Below, one piece after another: positions 9,165-17,887 of a stretch of 64,000 nucleotides of DNA (its first letter is position 1; every line of letters starts with the position of its first letter). The DNA is from Rudanella paleaurantiibacter (lineage in GTDB: Bacteria; Bacteroidota; Bacteroidia; Cytophagales; Spirosomataceae). The position numbers and the translations under genes were made by a program. The DNA is taken from contig NZ_WELI01000006.1 in NCBI RefSeq assembly GCF_009184635.1, forward strand, positions 310,001-374,000. Reading direction: 5' to 3'. The notes below the pieces were generated by a model. That model did not search any database, was not told the DNA's origin, and saw only the letters and a list, made by a program, of their open reading frames with translations.

Positions 9165-9290
9165 TCACTTGGCTAAGAATCCTTTAGCAATCAGGTAAGG
9201 AATAATAAGCCAAAGGAGCCCTTTGATTAGGAAGAAGAAGAAACCAGCCCAGCCTACGCGCTTGAGCCAGAAGCGGAAACGGTCGTTCAT
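9165..9290 (-). CDS. Small single-pass membrane protein, 41 residues
   Basis: An ORF from the ATG at 9290 to a TGA at 9165 reads MNDRFRFWLKRVGWAG, then FFFFLIKGLLWLIIPYLIAKG and FLAK. A basic, aromatic N-terminus precedes one strongly hydrophobic helix (about residues 15-38), as in other small inner-membrane proteins. It lies between tRNA-Val and fusA on the same strand. No promoter of the TAnnTTTG type is seen between the tRNA terminator and the start. I recognise no named family; coding status rests on composition and context. Confidence 0.6.
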   Translation of the reverse strand: MNDRFRFWLKRVGWAGFFFFLIKGLLWLIIPYLIAKGFLAK

Positions 9291-9330
9291 GCGCTAACAA
9301 CGAACAGTCGATTCGGTTAGTTCGGGAAAC

Positions 9331-9359
9331 AAAAAAAGCGGGTCGACTTGACCCGCTTT
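9331..9359 (-). terminator. Intrinsic terminator after tRNA-Val
   Basis: Perfect 10-bp stem AAAGCGGGTC/GACCCGCTTT (9335-9344 with 9350-9359), a 5-base loop and a T run (9337-9331) on the minus strand. It starts 8 bases after the tRNA 3' end. Confidence 0.88.
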
Positions 9360-9366
9360 CTCTTTG

Positions 9367-9441
9367 TGGGAGTTGAGGGATTCGAACCCCCGACCCTCTG
9401 CTTGTAAGGCAGATGCTCTGAACCAACTGAGCTAAACTCCC
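9367..9441 (-). tRNA. tRNA-Val (anticodon TAC)
   Basis: The minus strand folds as a full cloverleaf. Acceptor GGGAGTT (9441-9435) pairs with AACTCCC (9374-9368); the D arm has GCTC/GAGC. The anticodon stem is TCTGC/GCAGA around the loop CTTACAA, giving anticodon TAC (Val, GTA codons). The T loop is TTCGAAT. The discriminator A is at 9367. No CCA is encoded in the gene. Confidence 0.96.
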
Positions 9442-9476
9442 TTTCTACCGCCCCGGTGTTTTCCGTTTTGGTGGTG

Positions 9477-9508
9477 CAAAGATAGGGGTCTAAAATGCCA
9501 CTATGCAA
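9477..9508 (-). promoter_or_regulatory. Promoter for tRNA-Val
   Basis: TATCTTTG (9484-9477, minus strand) matches TAnnTTTG, with TTG (9508-9506) 21 bases upstream. The distance to the mature 5' end at 9441 allows a short 5' leader for RNase P. Confidence 0.7.
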
Positions 9509-9615
9509 GTTTTTGCCCGAAAAAAATTTAAAATATGGGTAGTCGTCTCTTGCTGTTTTTTGGTAATCAGGCAATTAACGGGTAAAAATTTTTGCCTGAT
9601 TCAGCCTTCTTCTGA

Positions 9616-10365
9616 TTACTCGAAGTTCAGATAAAGGGTTACGGTATGCGAAGTGAGCCTCTGGATACCGGCTGTGTTAGCGGCAACGCTGGCGTTAGAG
9701 GGGGCAAACAGGTTGACCACTCCGTGCGAAAACCGCAGCTCAGGGCTGATTTTGGTGTACTCCAGAAACTGCTCAAAGCCTACCCCATAGTCGAGAGTGA
9801 GGTCAGCGGTTTTGGTGTTGAGCCGACCGGCCGACTGGGCCTGCCGTTTCCGAACGTTCGTTTCGAGGGCGGCCGTAGCGCCAGCAATCAGGTACATCCG
9901 GCTGTTGCGCCGACGTTCAGACTTGTACTTGAACAGAAACGGAAACTCCATCCAGGTCGATTCACGTACGTCTTGGGTAGTTGCTTTGTCGGCAAACTCG
10001 TACTGCACCGTACGGCTGTACAACGACACGGCCGGGGTAAACCGAAAGTCGAACCGGTCGGTCAGGTACGCGTTGACCAGCAAGCCCACCCGGAACGATA
10101 CCTTGTTGGGCGAATATAGCCGCTCAACGGTTGTATTGTTGACAAAAGCTGGGCTGTACTTTACGTTGAACCGTGTAACGGGCATGGCAAAGAAAAACCC
10201 GTAGTGAATCGGCTTGTCGTCGTAAAACTCAAGATGCTTACGCTGATACCCGTAGCCCTGAGCCTGGGCACTGCTATTACCCAATACTGTAAAGCAGATA
10301 ATGAATATGAATGAACAATGGAAAATGAACAATGCAGGCGGCATTTTCCATTTTCCATTGTTCAT
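9616..10365 (-). CDS. porT: PorT-like type IX secretion system outer-membrane protein
   Basis: Predicted beta-barrel of about 249 residues. A signal peptide (hydrophobic FIFIICFTVLG, then SSAQAQ) is followed by GYQRKHLEFYDDKPIHYGFFFA, alternating hydrophobic strands such as FDFRFTPAVSLYSRTVQYEF and TWMEFPFLFKYKSERRRNSRMYLIAG, and a final aromatic strand TVTLYLNFE. These and its place directly after menG match PorT/SprT, an outer-membrane component of Bacteroidota type IX secretion. No other por/spr genes lie in the window. The ATG at 10365 was preferred over an earlier frame to 10434 that overlaps menG; the start lies inside an inverted repeat, so a start at the internal Met (residue 8) is also possible. 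Confidence 0.75.
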   Translation of the reverse strand: MNNGKWKMPPALFIFHCSFIFIICFTVLGNSSAQAQGYGYQRKHLEFYDDKPIHYGFFFAMPVTRFNVKYSPAFVNNTTVERLYSPNKVSFRVGLLVNAYLTDRFDFRFTPAVSLYSRTVQYEFADKATTQDVRESTWMEFPFLFKYKSERRRNSRMYLIAGATAALETNVRKRQAQSAGRLNTKTADLTLDYGVGFEQFLEYTKISPELRFSHGVVNLFAPSNASVAANTAGIQRLTSHTVTLYLNFE

Positions 10366-10366
10366 T
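10310..10366 (-). repeat. Inverted repeat overlapping the porT start
   Basis: Perfect 18-bp arms AATGAACAATGGAAAATG (10310-10327) and its complement (10349-10366), with repeated AATG(G/A)A-type words in and around the arms. The right arm contains the porT ATG and the left arm encodes part of the signal peptide. The mRNA hairpin could occlude the start. Confidence 0.85.
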
Positions 10367-10379
10367 TTATACGTTGAAA

Positions 10380-11105
10380 TCAGGCTTTTTGCCCGATGTA
10401 AATAGATGCAACGCCGAACGTCAAGGGTATCCATCGAGTTTTGGTAAATCCGGCCTGCTCAAAAATGCGAATAAAATCAGGACCATCGGGGAAAGCCTGC
10501 ACCGACTCAGGAAGGTAGGTGTAGGCCGACTGGTCGCGGCTGATAAGACGCCCAATAAGCGGCAGGATGGTATTCGAATAAAAGCCGTACAATTGCTTGA
10601 ACGGAAACGCGCGCGGATTCGAAAATTCGAGCACCACACAAACGCCCCCCTTGCGGGTTACGCGGTTCATGTCGGTGAGGCCTTTCAGCAGGTTTTCGAA
10701 GTTCCGTACGCCAAAGGAAACGATGACGGCATCGAATTCATTGTCTGTGAACGGCAATCCTTCCGAATCGCCGGACCGCATCTCGATCAGGTGATCTACC
10801 CCGCGCTTCACCATTTTCTCCCGGCCAATCTTCAGCATACCCTCTGAAATGTCGACGCCAACTATTTTTTCGGGTTTCAGCGCAAGAGCTTCGAGGGCAA
10901 AGTCGCCGGTTCCGGTGGCAATGTCGAGAATTTTCTTGGGGGCGTAAGGCTTCAGCTCACGAATGGCTTTTTTTCGCCACAGAATATCAATACCTCCGCT
11001 GAGAACGTGGTTAAGCAGATCGTACTTCGGCGAAATATTGTCGAACATCTCGGCAACCTGCTCGCGCTTGCTGGTAGACTTGTCTTTGTAAGGAACGACG
11101 GGCAT
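10380..11105 (-). CDS. menG: Demethylmenaquinone methyltransferase
   Basis: Class I SAM-dependent methyltransferase for the last step of menaquinone synthesis, at the cytoplasmic face of the membrane. The 241 residues carry the UbiE/MenG signatures YDLLNHVLSGGIDILWRKKA (about 29-48), the SAM motif ILDIATGTGDFALEA (about 59-73), and VSFGVRNFENLLKGLTDMNRVTRKGG. Bacteroidota make menaquinone rather than ubiquinone, so menG is preferred over ubiE. It is followed by porT with a 14-base gap, a frequent pairing in the phylum. Confidence 0.94.
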   Translation of the reverse strand: MPVVPYKDKSTSKREQVAEMFDNISPKYDLLNHVLSGGIDILWRKKAIRELKPYAPKKILDIATGTGDFALEALALKPEKIVGVDISEGMLKIGREKMVKRGVDHLIEMRSGDSEGLPFTDNEFDAVIVSFGVRNFENLLKGLTDMNRVTRKGGVCVVLEFSNPRAFPFKQLYGFYSNTILPLIGRLISRDQSAYTYLPESVQAFPDGPDFIRIFEQAGFTKTRWIPLTFGVASIYIGQKA

Positions 11106-11229
11106 AACTAAAGAGCCAAAGAGTAACGGAGCGAAAGCGTTCTGGCACCGGGTAAAACAACCTGTAGATGCACACTTCCGCTCTTTCTCCCTTTATTTTT
11201 CTTTGCTAACGGTCTGATGAAACGGAAAG

Positions 11230-11261
11230 TTTGGCCGTCGGCGGGCAATTGCTTAGTTTTC
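11230..11261 (+). promoter_or_regulatory. Probable promoter for the M19 dipeptidase
   Basis: TTTG (11230-11233), 20 bases, then TAGTTTTC (11254-11261), one mismatch from TAnnTTTG. The predicted leader is about 20 bases before the ATG at 11290. Confidence 0.5.
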
Positions 11262-11289
11262 TGTGCCCCATATAGGGCTCTTCTGCTAT

Positions 11290-12486
11290 ATGAATGCTTC
11301 ATTTCTCCCGTTTACGCTTCTGCTTTCGTTATTTTTTCAGCTGGCCACCGATGATCGGCTTGTGAAAAAAGCGCGGGCTATTCATGCCCGGGTGCTCACG
11401 CTCGACACCCATGCCGATGCGCCCATTAACCTACAGAAAGAGGGTTTTGACCTTGGTGTGGCGCATGATGTAAAAAAAGGTGGTACCCAAATCGACTTTC
11501 CGCGCATGAAACAAGGCGGCATGGATGCCATGTTCTTTGCCGTTTACATGGCGCAGGGGCCACGCACGCCCGAGGGCCACGCCCGCGCAAAAGAAAAAGC
11601 ACTGGATATTTTTGACCGAATACATACCTCGTTACGCAAATACCCAAATCTGGCCGAGTTGGCTACCTCGCCCGCTGATGCCTATCGGATTGAAAAACTG
11701 GGCCGACGGGCGGTGTTTATCGGGATGGAAAACGGCTATCCGGTTGGGGAGGATCTGTCGTTGCTCAAAACGTACTACGACCTCGGTTGCCGGTATATCA
11801 CGCTGTCGCACTTTGCCAACAATGCTATTTGCGACTCGGCCACCGATCCCGATGGGCCCGTGCACAATGGTTTGAGTCCTTTCGGGCGGGAGGTAGTGGC
11901 CGAAATGAATCGGCTGGGCATTATGATCGACGTGTCGCACGTGTCCGACAAAACGTTTTATGATGTGCTGGCTCTCTCAAAAGCCCCGGTTATTGCGTCG
12001 CATTCTAATGCCCGCGCTCTGTGTGAGTTTCCCCGAAACATGTCCGACGAGATGATTCGGGCCCTGGCCGCCAAGGGTGGGGTAGTGCAGGTCAATTTTG
12101 TGAGCGACTACCTTCGCAAACCCTCCGATGCGCATCGGCAGGCACTCAATAGCGTGCGTATGGCAGGTGTAGGTAAGGTGCTGACGCCCGATGTGGAGGC
12201 TCGGATTGAAGCCAAAACGGATTCGATAAAACGGGTATATGCTTCCGAGCGAGCGAGTGTGGCCGACGTAGTGAACCACATTGACCACATTGTGAAGCTG
12301 GTAGGCATTGATCATGTTGGTATCGGGAGCGACTTCGACGGGGGCGGGGCGGTAAATGGGATGGAAGACGTCAGTCAGATTGAGAACCTGACCATTGAGC
12401 TTGTTCGTCGGGGGTATTCAGAAACCGACATTGCCAAAATCTGGGGCGGTAATCTGCTACGGGTTCTTGGGCAGGCTCGGAAGTAG
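11290..12486 (+). CDS. Exported membrane dipeptidase, peptidase family M19
   Basis: Zinc dipeptidase of the renal-dipeptidase family, which hydrolyses a broad range of dipeptides. The ATG at 11290 gives 398 residues with a signal peptide (MNASFLPFTLLLSLFF); the frame also opens at 11263. The zinc-binding HxD motif is in LTLDTHADAPIN. The GMENGYPVG, YITLSHFANN, DVSHVSD, PVIASHSNARAL and HVGIGSDFDGG blocks are all present and in family order. The C-terminal WGGNLLRVL is also typical. It faces away from menG. Confidence 0.92.
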   Translation: MNASFLPFTLLLSLFFQLATDDRLVKKARAIHARVLTLDTHADAPINLQKEGFDLGVAHDVKKGGTQIDFPRMKQGGMDAMFFAVYMAQGPRTPEGHARAKEKALDIFDRIHTSLRKYPNLAELATSPADAYRIEKLGRRAVFIGMENGYPVGEDLSLLKTYYDLGCRYITLSHFANNAICDSATDPDGPVHNGLSPFGREVVAEMNRLGIMIDVSHVSDKTFYDVLALSKAPVIASHSNARALCEFPRNMSDEMIRALAAKGGVVQVNFVSDYLRKPSDAHRQALNSVRMAGVGKVLTPDVEARIEAKTDSIKRVYASERASVADVVNHIDHIVKLVGIDHVGIGSDFDGGGAVNGMEDVSQIENLTIELVRRGYSETDIAKIWGGNLLRVLGQARK

Positions 12487-12500
12487 TGATTGAGTGAAGT

Positions 12501-12563
12501 AGTGATTGAGCGATTGGTGAGTGCCGAGATTGGTTCTTGCGTCAGCCAGTTCGCTCAATCACT
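12501..12563. repeat. Word-built inverted repeat between convergent genes
   Basis: Core arms AGTGATTGAGCGA (12501-12513) and TCGCTCAATCACT (12551-12563) are perfect. Flanks repeat GTGATTGAG-type words on the left (from 12486) and TCAATC/TTCGCTCA words on the right (to about 12583). It may terminate both convergent genes, although no T run follows. The same word appears at 44308-44392. Confidence 0.75.
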
Positions 12564-12586
12564 CAATCGCTAATTCGCTCATTAAA

Positions 12587-13633
12587 TCAGGCAATTACCT
12601 GATACAGCACCACCGGGGCCGATTTGTTTTTTAGCTGATAGGAGCCCACTTCCTCACAGCTAAATGATTCTTTAACGAGTTGGTACGAAGCTTCAGTAAT
12701 TAGAATCTGACCGGCCTGAGCCGCCGATTGAAGCCGCTGGGCTGTGTTGACTACGTCGCCAATAACGGTGTAATCGAGCCGTCGGAGCGTAGCCGACCCA
12801 ATGTTGCCCGACACGACCTCGCCCGAATTGATACCAATCGAGACCTGCGGTTTGTAATTCACGTCGGCGCCGAGCGAATCGTGAATTTCTTTCATGCTCG
12901 CCCGAACTCCCAGAGCGGCTTCGATAGCCCGGTCGAGGTGGTAATCGCCCTGGAAAACCGCCATTACGGCATCGCCCATGAATTTGTCGACGTACCCCTG
13001 CTGGCTAATCACCTCCTTCACAATTACGTCGAAGTAGTTGTTGATCAACTGTACAACCGTATCGGGTTTTTCGCGCTCAGCAATGGCCGTGAAGCCGCAG
13101 ATGTCGACAAACAAAATAGATGCTTTAATCAGCTCATTGGCCGTGAGTGATTCCTCAAACTCGGAGCGGGTCATGAACTTCAGCACGCTCTCGTCTACGT
13201 ACATGCGCAGGATGTTATTCTCCTTCACAGCCTTGAGCGTTTCCCGAATTTGCTGCACATGCCGCAGGGTTTTCTGCATAGTCAGCTCAAGGTCTTCGAA
13301 ATTGACGGGCTTGCACACAAAATCGAAAGCCCCCCGGTTCATAGCCATACGGATATTGTCCATATCGCCGTAGGCCGAAACCATCACGGCCTTGATAACC
13401 GGGTTCATGTCGGCGAGTTTCACCAGCAGAGTAAGCCCGTCCATCTCGGGCATATTGATGTCGCTCAGGACAATGTCAATATCCGGAAACCGCTGTAACT
13501 GGCTAAGAGCTTCAAGGCCGTTCTGGGCGAAATAGAACTCATACAAACCCTCACGAATCTGCCGCCGGAATTTCTGTTTGATAAGCAGTTCAAGATCCTG
13601 CTCATCGTCAACAACTAATATCTTCGATTTCAT
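12587..13633 (-). CDS. Receiver domain-class III adenylate cyclase
   Basis: A response regulator whose output is a nucleotide cyclase. The REC domain (about residues 1-125) has the phospho-acceptor D58 in IVLSDINMP and K108. A linker leads to a class III cyclase domain (about 168-345). It has metal aspartates D177 (FVDICGFT) and D221 (KFMGDAVMAVF), base-selecting K217, T289 (YTVIG) and the N296/R300 pair of VVNTAQRL. The Lys-Thr pair, as in cyanobacterial cyclases, favours ATP, so the product is probably cAMP. It is 15 bases after a lone receiver gene and in a two-component cluster. Confidence 0.92.
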   Translation of the reverse strand: MKSKILVVDDEQDLELLIKQKFRRQIREGLYEFYFAQNGLEALSQLQRFPDIDIVLSDINMPEMDGLTLLVKLADMNPVIKAVMVSAYGDMDNIRMAMNRGAFDFVCKPVNFEDLELTMQKTLRHVQQIRETLKAVKENNILRMYVDESVLKFMTRSEFEESLTANELIKASILFVDICGFTAIAEREKPDTVVQLINNYFDVIVKEVISQQGYVDKFMGDAVMAVFQGDYHLDRAIEAALGVRASMKEIHDSLGADVNYKPQVSIGINSGEVVSGNIGSATLRRLDYTVIGDVVNTAQRLQSAAQAGQILITEASYQLVKESFSCEEVGSYQLKNKSAPVVLYQVIA

Positions 13634-13648
13634 GGAGGGGAGGGTACG

Positions 13649-14026
13649 CTACTGGAGCGTTTTAAGCTTATTTTTCAGTTCGTTGAAGTCGAGGGGTTTG
13701 GTCAGGAAGTCGTCGGCTCCCAGTTCCATGGCCTGATTGTAGCTTTGGGCGTCGCCGTAAGCCGTAATCATCATCACCACGGGGGGCGGTGGGGCCTGAT
13801 ACTCTGATTTGATCTGGCGCAGGAGTTCGAGTCCACTCATGCCCGGCATATTGATATCCGACAAAATCAGAACCGCTTCCGAAAGTAAATCTTTCAGGTA
13901 CTCGAGCGCCTGCTCGCCCGATTCGGCAAACGTAAACCGAAATTCACCGTTTCGAATCTCACGCCGAAAACGCTGCTCGAATAAAGGGCGTACATCGGTT
14001 TCGTCGTCAACTACGAGAATATTCAT
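13649..14026 (-). CDS. Single-domain response regulator
   Basis: A CheY-like receiver of 125 residues with no output domain. It starts MNILVVDDETDVRPLFEQRF; the phospho-acceptor Asp is in LILSDINMPGMSG, followed by ITAYGD and the conserved Lys in DDFLTKPLDF. A further in-frame ATG upstream (14044) gives six extra residues and is less likely. Its first half resembles the REC of the next gene (RRxIRxGxFRFxFAxxGxxAL), so the two may be related by duplication. It probably shares an operon with the cyclase and relays phosphate from a nearby kinase. Confidence 0.92.
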   Translation of the reverse strand: MNILVVDDETDVRPLFEQRFRREIRNGEFRFTFAESGEQALEYLKDLLSEAVLILSDINMPGMSGLELLRQIKSEYQAPPPPVVMMITAYGDAQSYNQAMELGADDFLTKPLDFNELKNKLKTLQ

Positions 14027-14076
14027 AAGGGTATGTTGGAACAATTAATGGACGAGTAGTTTGGGAACGATTCAAA

Positions 14077-14084
14077 CAAAACTA
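14077..14084 (-). promoter_or_regulatory. Probable -7 element for the receiver/cyclase operon
   Basis: TAGTTTTG (14084-14077, minus strand) matches TAnnTTTG exactly. No clear TTTG is seen at -33; that zone is within a T-rich, GC-hairpin-like stretch. It lies 50 bases before the receiver ATG. Confidence 0.5.
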
Positions 14085-14157
14085 CAGAAAAAACAGCCTA
14101 CAGGCCGCTATTTGATTCTGTGGTGAGCCAAAGAGGTTTTTTCAGTTGGGACGAAGG

Positions 14158-16275
14158 TCAGGGAACCGGTAGTTCAATGATGAATTCGGTGCCTTTGCCC
14201 TGTTGACTGTCGACTATGATTGAGCCGCCATGCCCCAGAGTGATAATATCGTAAGAAAGTGAAAGGCCCAACCCCGTGCCTTCGCCCGTGGGCTTAGTAG
14301 TGAAAAACGGCTGGAAGATCTTTTCCCGAATACCATCGGGGATACCTGTGCCGTTGTCGCGCACGCAGATTACCACTTTGCCCGGCTCTGACCGGGTGCT
14401 GACCCGAACTGTAGGTGAGTAGCTATTTGAATTTTGTACGTTTGGTAAGCCGCCAGGGTTTCGACCCCGTTCGTGCACCGCATAAAAAGCGTTGTTAAAC
14501 AGGTTCAGCAACACCCGCCCAATGTCCTGAGCTACTGCATCGACCGGGGGGAGGGTAGGGGCAAAGTCCGTTTGAATCGTACAGTTAAAGCCTTTATCCT
14601 TCGCCCGTAGCCCGTGGTAGGCCAGACGCAGATACTCGTCGGCCAGGGCGTTGAGGTTGGTGGATTGTTTCTCGCCTGTACTGGCACGGGAGTGTTCGAG
14701 CATCCCGCGTACAATAGAGCCCGCTCGTTTACCATGATGCGTAATCTTTTGCAGGTTTTGGGTTAGGTCGTCGGCGATAGCCAGCACATCGTCGGTGCGC
14801 CCGGCCTGGGCTTCTTCTTTCAACTCCTGCACCAGCTCTGTGCTTACTTCGGAGAAGTTGTTAACGAAGTTCAGGGGGTTCTGAATCTCATGGGCGATGC
14901 CTGCTGTGAGTTCGCCCAGGCTGGCAAGTTTCTCTTTCTGAATTAGTTGCGCTTGTGATGCTTTTAGCTCGGCGGTGCGCTGCTCAACTTTCTCTTCCAA
15001 CACCCGGTTCTGATTTTCGACGAGGTGCTGGTTTTCCTGCGTTAGTCGAAGCTGCTCACGAATCGACTCTTCATGATTCTTTTTGAGTAGGTTCACTTTG
15101 TACGTAAGCCCCAGAATGAAAAATACAGTCTGCACAAACGTACCGACAACGGTGCCATTCCTGTGCCAGAAAGTGAACGGGAGCGCCCCGTATAAACTGG
15201 CTACGAACAGGGTTGTACTGATGGTAAATACCGTTTGGCCGATGGCGTAAAATAAACCGGGCCGGTAGCCTTTTACGGCTATAATTAGGCTTGCTACTAT
15301 ATTGAATAAGACTGAGGCAAATGCTGATAGGCTACCGAGCAACGTCTGCAACGCGCGATCGTCCTGACCGGATAAACGAATACTCAATACAACTACCATA
15401 AAAAATACGATCAGTAGGCACAGGCCCACCCCTATTCTGTATAGCCAATGTGTTTGCTGCTTGAGTTGTAGAAGTGAAAACGTAAAGAGTAGGTTTAAGA
15501 GACTACTGATGGCCACATGTATACCATAGTTGTCTCTGAGTGTGATAGGCCATTGACCGGGCCATTCAAGCAGGGTCCCTCGGGTGCTCAGCACAACAGT
15601 CAAACTAAGCACAGCCGAGAGGGCAAACAGTAGGTTATCCCGATCGCGCAACCGGATGCTTAAGATGAGGCAATAGATAGCGACGATAACCAGAAAACCA
15701 TTCCCTAAACCGTTGAGCAGGTCGTCGTAGTGGACGTGTTTGGCCAGATTCAGCGACGACATGACACCCATATGGAGCTTGGGTATGCCCATGTGGGGGA
15801 CAAAAAAATACAGGGTATGGGTTTGCCCCTGTTCGATTTTCAGCGGTAGAATAGATTGGCCCCGTTGAAACAAATCGGGTGTTGAAGCCCCGTGAAAGTC
15901 AATCTGCCCGGTCTGAACGTGCCTGTTTGAATCAACTTCGTACATCTTTACCAACATATCACTGGCGTAAAAGAAGCGCAGAAAATAGTTGTAAGAGGTA
16001 GGGTTATGCAGCTGCACCCTGAACCAGTATGCCTGGTTGGCGTCTGCCTGTATAGTCTTTTGGGTAATGGGAGAAAATGGGTACTTGTCGGGATGAAGCA
16101 GTAACGAGTCGAGCGTAATTTTTTGCTCTGGCTTAACATGGAAAGCCGCACAATTCTCAAAAATAAAATACGTCTGATTAGGGTTGTTCAGTACAATGGG
16201 CTGGGCATAAAGTGTATGGCACAATAAACAGAATAACGTTGCAAGCAGGCTTACAGGACGGCAATAAATGGGCAT
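14158..16275 (-). CDS. 7TM-DISM-type sensor histidine kinase
   Basis: Membrane kinase of 705 residues. A signal peptide (1-24) precedes a periplasmic beta-rich domain (about 25-180, like 7TMR-DISMED2: [19 protein letters not shown]). Seven hydrophobic segments lie between about 188 and 395, then a coiled coil (400-450). HisKA carries H462 in [19 protein letters not shown], and HATPase has [19 protein letters not shown] and [13 protein letters not shown]. No receiver is fused. The kinase core is close to that of the next gene. It lies upstream of the lone receiver and the REC-cyclase, its likely partners. Confidence 0.93.
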   Translation of the reverse strand: MPIYCRPVSLLATLFCLLCHTLYAQPIVLNNPNQTYFIFENCAAFHVKPEQKITLDSLLLHPDKYPFSPITQKTIQADANQAYWFRVQLHNPTSYNYFLRFFYASDMLVKMYEVDSNRHVQTGQIDFHGASTPDLFQRGQSILPLKIEQGQTHTLYFFVPHMGIPKLHMGVMSSLNLAKHVHYDDLLNGLGNGFLVIVAIYCLILSIRLRDRDNLLFALSAVLSLTVVLSTRGTLLEWPGQWPITLRDNYGIHVAISSLLNLLFTFSLLQLKQQTHWLYRIGVGLCLLIVFFMVVVLSIRLSGQDDRALQTLLGSLSAFASVLFNIVASLIIAVKGYRPGLFYAIGQTVFTISTTLFVASLYGALPFTFWHRNGTVVGTFVQTVFFILGLTYKVNLLKKNHEESIREQLRLTQENQHLVENQNRVLEEKVEQRTAELKASQAQLIQKEKLASLGELTAGIAHEIQNPLNFVNNFSEVSTELVQELKEEAQAGRTDDVLAIADDLTQNLQKITHHGKRAGSIVRGMLEHSRASTGEKQSTNLNALADEYLRLAYHGLRAKDKGFNCTIQTDFAPTLPPVDAVAQDIGRVLLNLFNNAFYAVHERGRNPGGLPNVQNSNSYSPTVRVSTRSEPGKVVICVRDNGTGIPDGIREKIFQPFFTTKPTGEGTGLGLSLSYDIITLGHGGSIIVDSQQGKGTEFIIELPVP

Positions 16276-16399
16276 AGGAATAGTGGCTAAGGGGCAAGTC
16301 TGACTGTCACGTACGAGCTACCCACATTACGCCACAATATACTAACATAGGCCTGTCAATCAGTACAGTCTATGCAATAAGTACTTAAGTGTTTACTTG

Positions 16400-17779
16400 C
16401 TAACTCTGGGGTTGGTTGGGTAACTCAATCGTAAACTCGGTGCCTTCGCCTTCCTGGCTGTCGACTGTAAGGGTGCCGTTGTGGCCTTTGGTGATAATGT
16501 CGTAGGAGAGCGAAAGGCCCAGCCCCGTGCCCTCGCCTGTGGGTTTGGTGGTAAAAAACGGCTGGAAAATCTTCTGCCGGACGGTATCGGGCATACCCAG
16601 CCCGTTGTCACGTACCCGAATGCGCACCCGATCGCCGACCCGCTCGGTCCGTACCGTCACGGATGGCTGATACCCCGGTGTTCCCTGTTTTACGCGCTGT
16701 TGGGTGGCATAAAAAGCGTTGTTGTACAGGTTGAGCAACACCCGGCCAATATCCTGCGGAATAATGCTGATGCTGCCCACGGTTGGGTCGGTAATAGCTT
16801 CAAATTTGGCGTTAAAGGTCTTGTCTTTAGCCCGGAGCCCGTGGTAACTGAGTTTTAGGTATTCGTCGGCCAGGGCATTGATGTCGACGGCTTCACGTTG
16901 GCCGGTGCTGGCGCGACTGTGTTGGAGCATACTGCGGATAATACCCGATGCCCGGTGTCCGTGGTGCGCTATTTTCTGGAGGTTTTGGGTCAGGTCGTCG
17001 AGCAGCTCGGCTTCCAGTTCTTCGTCGCGTTCGGGTCCCCGTTGCCGTTCGTCGATCAACTCTTTGACCAGTTCGGCACTTACCTCCGAAAAGTTATTGA
17101 CGAAGTTCAAAGGGTTTTGAATTTCGTGGGCGATACCCGCTGTCAGTTCGCCTAGGCTGGCTAGTTTTTCGCGCTGCACCAGTTGGTCCTGGGTGGCTTT
17201 CAGTTCGGCCAGAGTTTGTTCGAGTTCTTCTTTCTGCCGACTTATCTGGGCCGTGCGTTCGGCTACCAGGTATTCGAGTTCGGCTTTGCGTACTTCATCG
17301 AGACGCCGGCGCTCGGCTTCCTCGGCTCGTTCGGCTTCAATACGGGCCCATTCTTTTTTCTGGCGGGAGGCAAAAATAAACGAAGCTGCCAGCCAAACGG
17401 TCATCACGGATGAGACGAGATCGAAAATATCGTCGTGCCGTTTGTAAAAACCGGGTGCTACAGCCTCAACAATTTTCGCGTTGACAATGACAAACACATA
17501 CGGTAGCAGGCCCTGAAACAGCGTTCGGGCCGGTTGCAGGTCGCGGAGGAGCCAGGCTGTGTAAGCGAGCGTAGGTATGGAGCAAAGCCAAAGCAGTACA
17601 ACCGGAAGCTCGCTTTTAAAGGCGGTGGCCAACCCGACCAGAATCCCAAATAGTCCCCAAAATAAATTGAGTCGTTTGTCCCAGAGCGGAATCCGTTTTT
17701 GGGTGTCGAGGAACCGACGGGTCCAGAAAACGATCAGGGCGCAGAATAAACCCGAAAGAACAAAATTGGTAACGTCCAT
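16400..17779 (-). CDS. Membrane histidine kinase, paralogue of its neighbour
   Basis: A 459-residue kinase. The N-terminal 135 residues form about four membrane helices with no large periplasmic loop. A charged coiled coil (140-205) leads to HisKA with H218 in [20 protein letters not shown], and HATPase with [18 protein letters not shown] and [21 protein letters not shown]. From the coiled coil on it is very similar to the kinase at 14158-16275, while the sensor halves differ: a tandem duplication with a sensor swap. No receiver is fused. Confidence 0.92.
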   Translation of the reverse strand: MDVTNFVLSGLFCALIVFWTRRFLDTQKRIPLWDKRLNLFWGLFGILVGLATAFKSELPVVLLWLCSIPTLAYTAWLLRDLQPARTLFQGLLPYVFVIVNAKIVEAVAPGFYKRHDDIFDLVSSVMTVWLAASFIFASRQKKEWARIEAERAEEAERRRLDEVRKAELEYLVAERTAQISRQKEELEQTLAELKATQDQLVQREKLASLGELTAGIAHEIQNPLNFVNNFSEVSAELVKELIDERQRGPERDEELEAELLDDLTQNLQKIAHHGHRASGIIRSMLQHSRASTGQREAVDINALADEYLKLSYHGLRAKDKTFNAKFEAITDPTVGSISIIPQDIGRVLLNLYNNAFYATQQRVKQGTPGYQPSVTVRTERVGDRVRIRVRDNGLGMPDTVRQKIFQPFFTTKPTGEGTGLGLSLSYDIITKGHNGTLTVDSQEGEGTEFTIELPNQPQS

Positions 17780-17887
17780 ACCAGAATAGGTGAGGGGGAA
17801 TAGAGTTGGTAAAATACGCCCTTACGCCGTAAATCACCAACACGGCCCCAGTACAGAAACTGGCAGTTTTGTATTTTCTTTGCCAGT

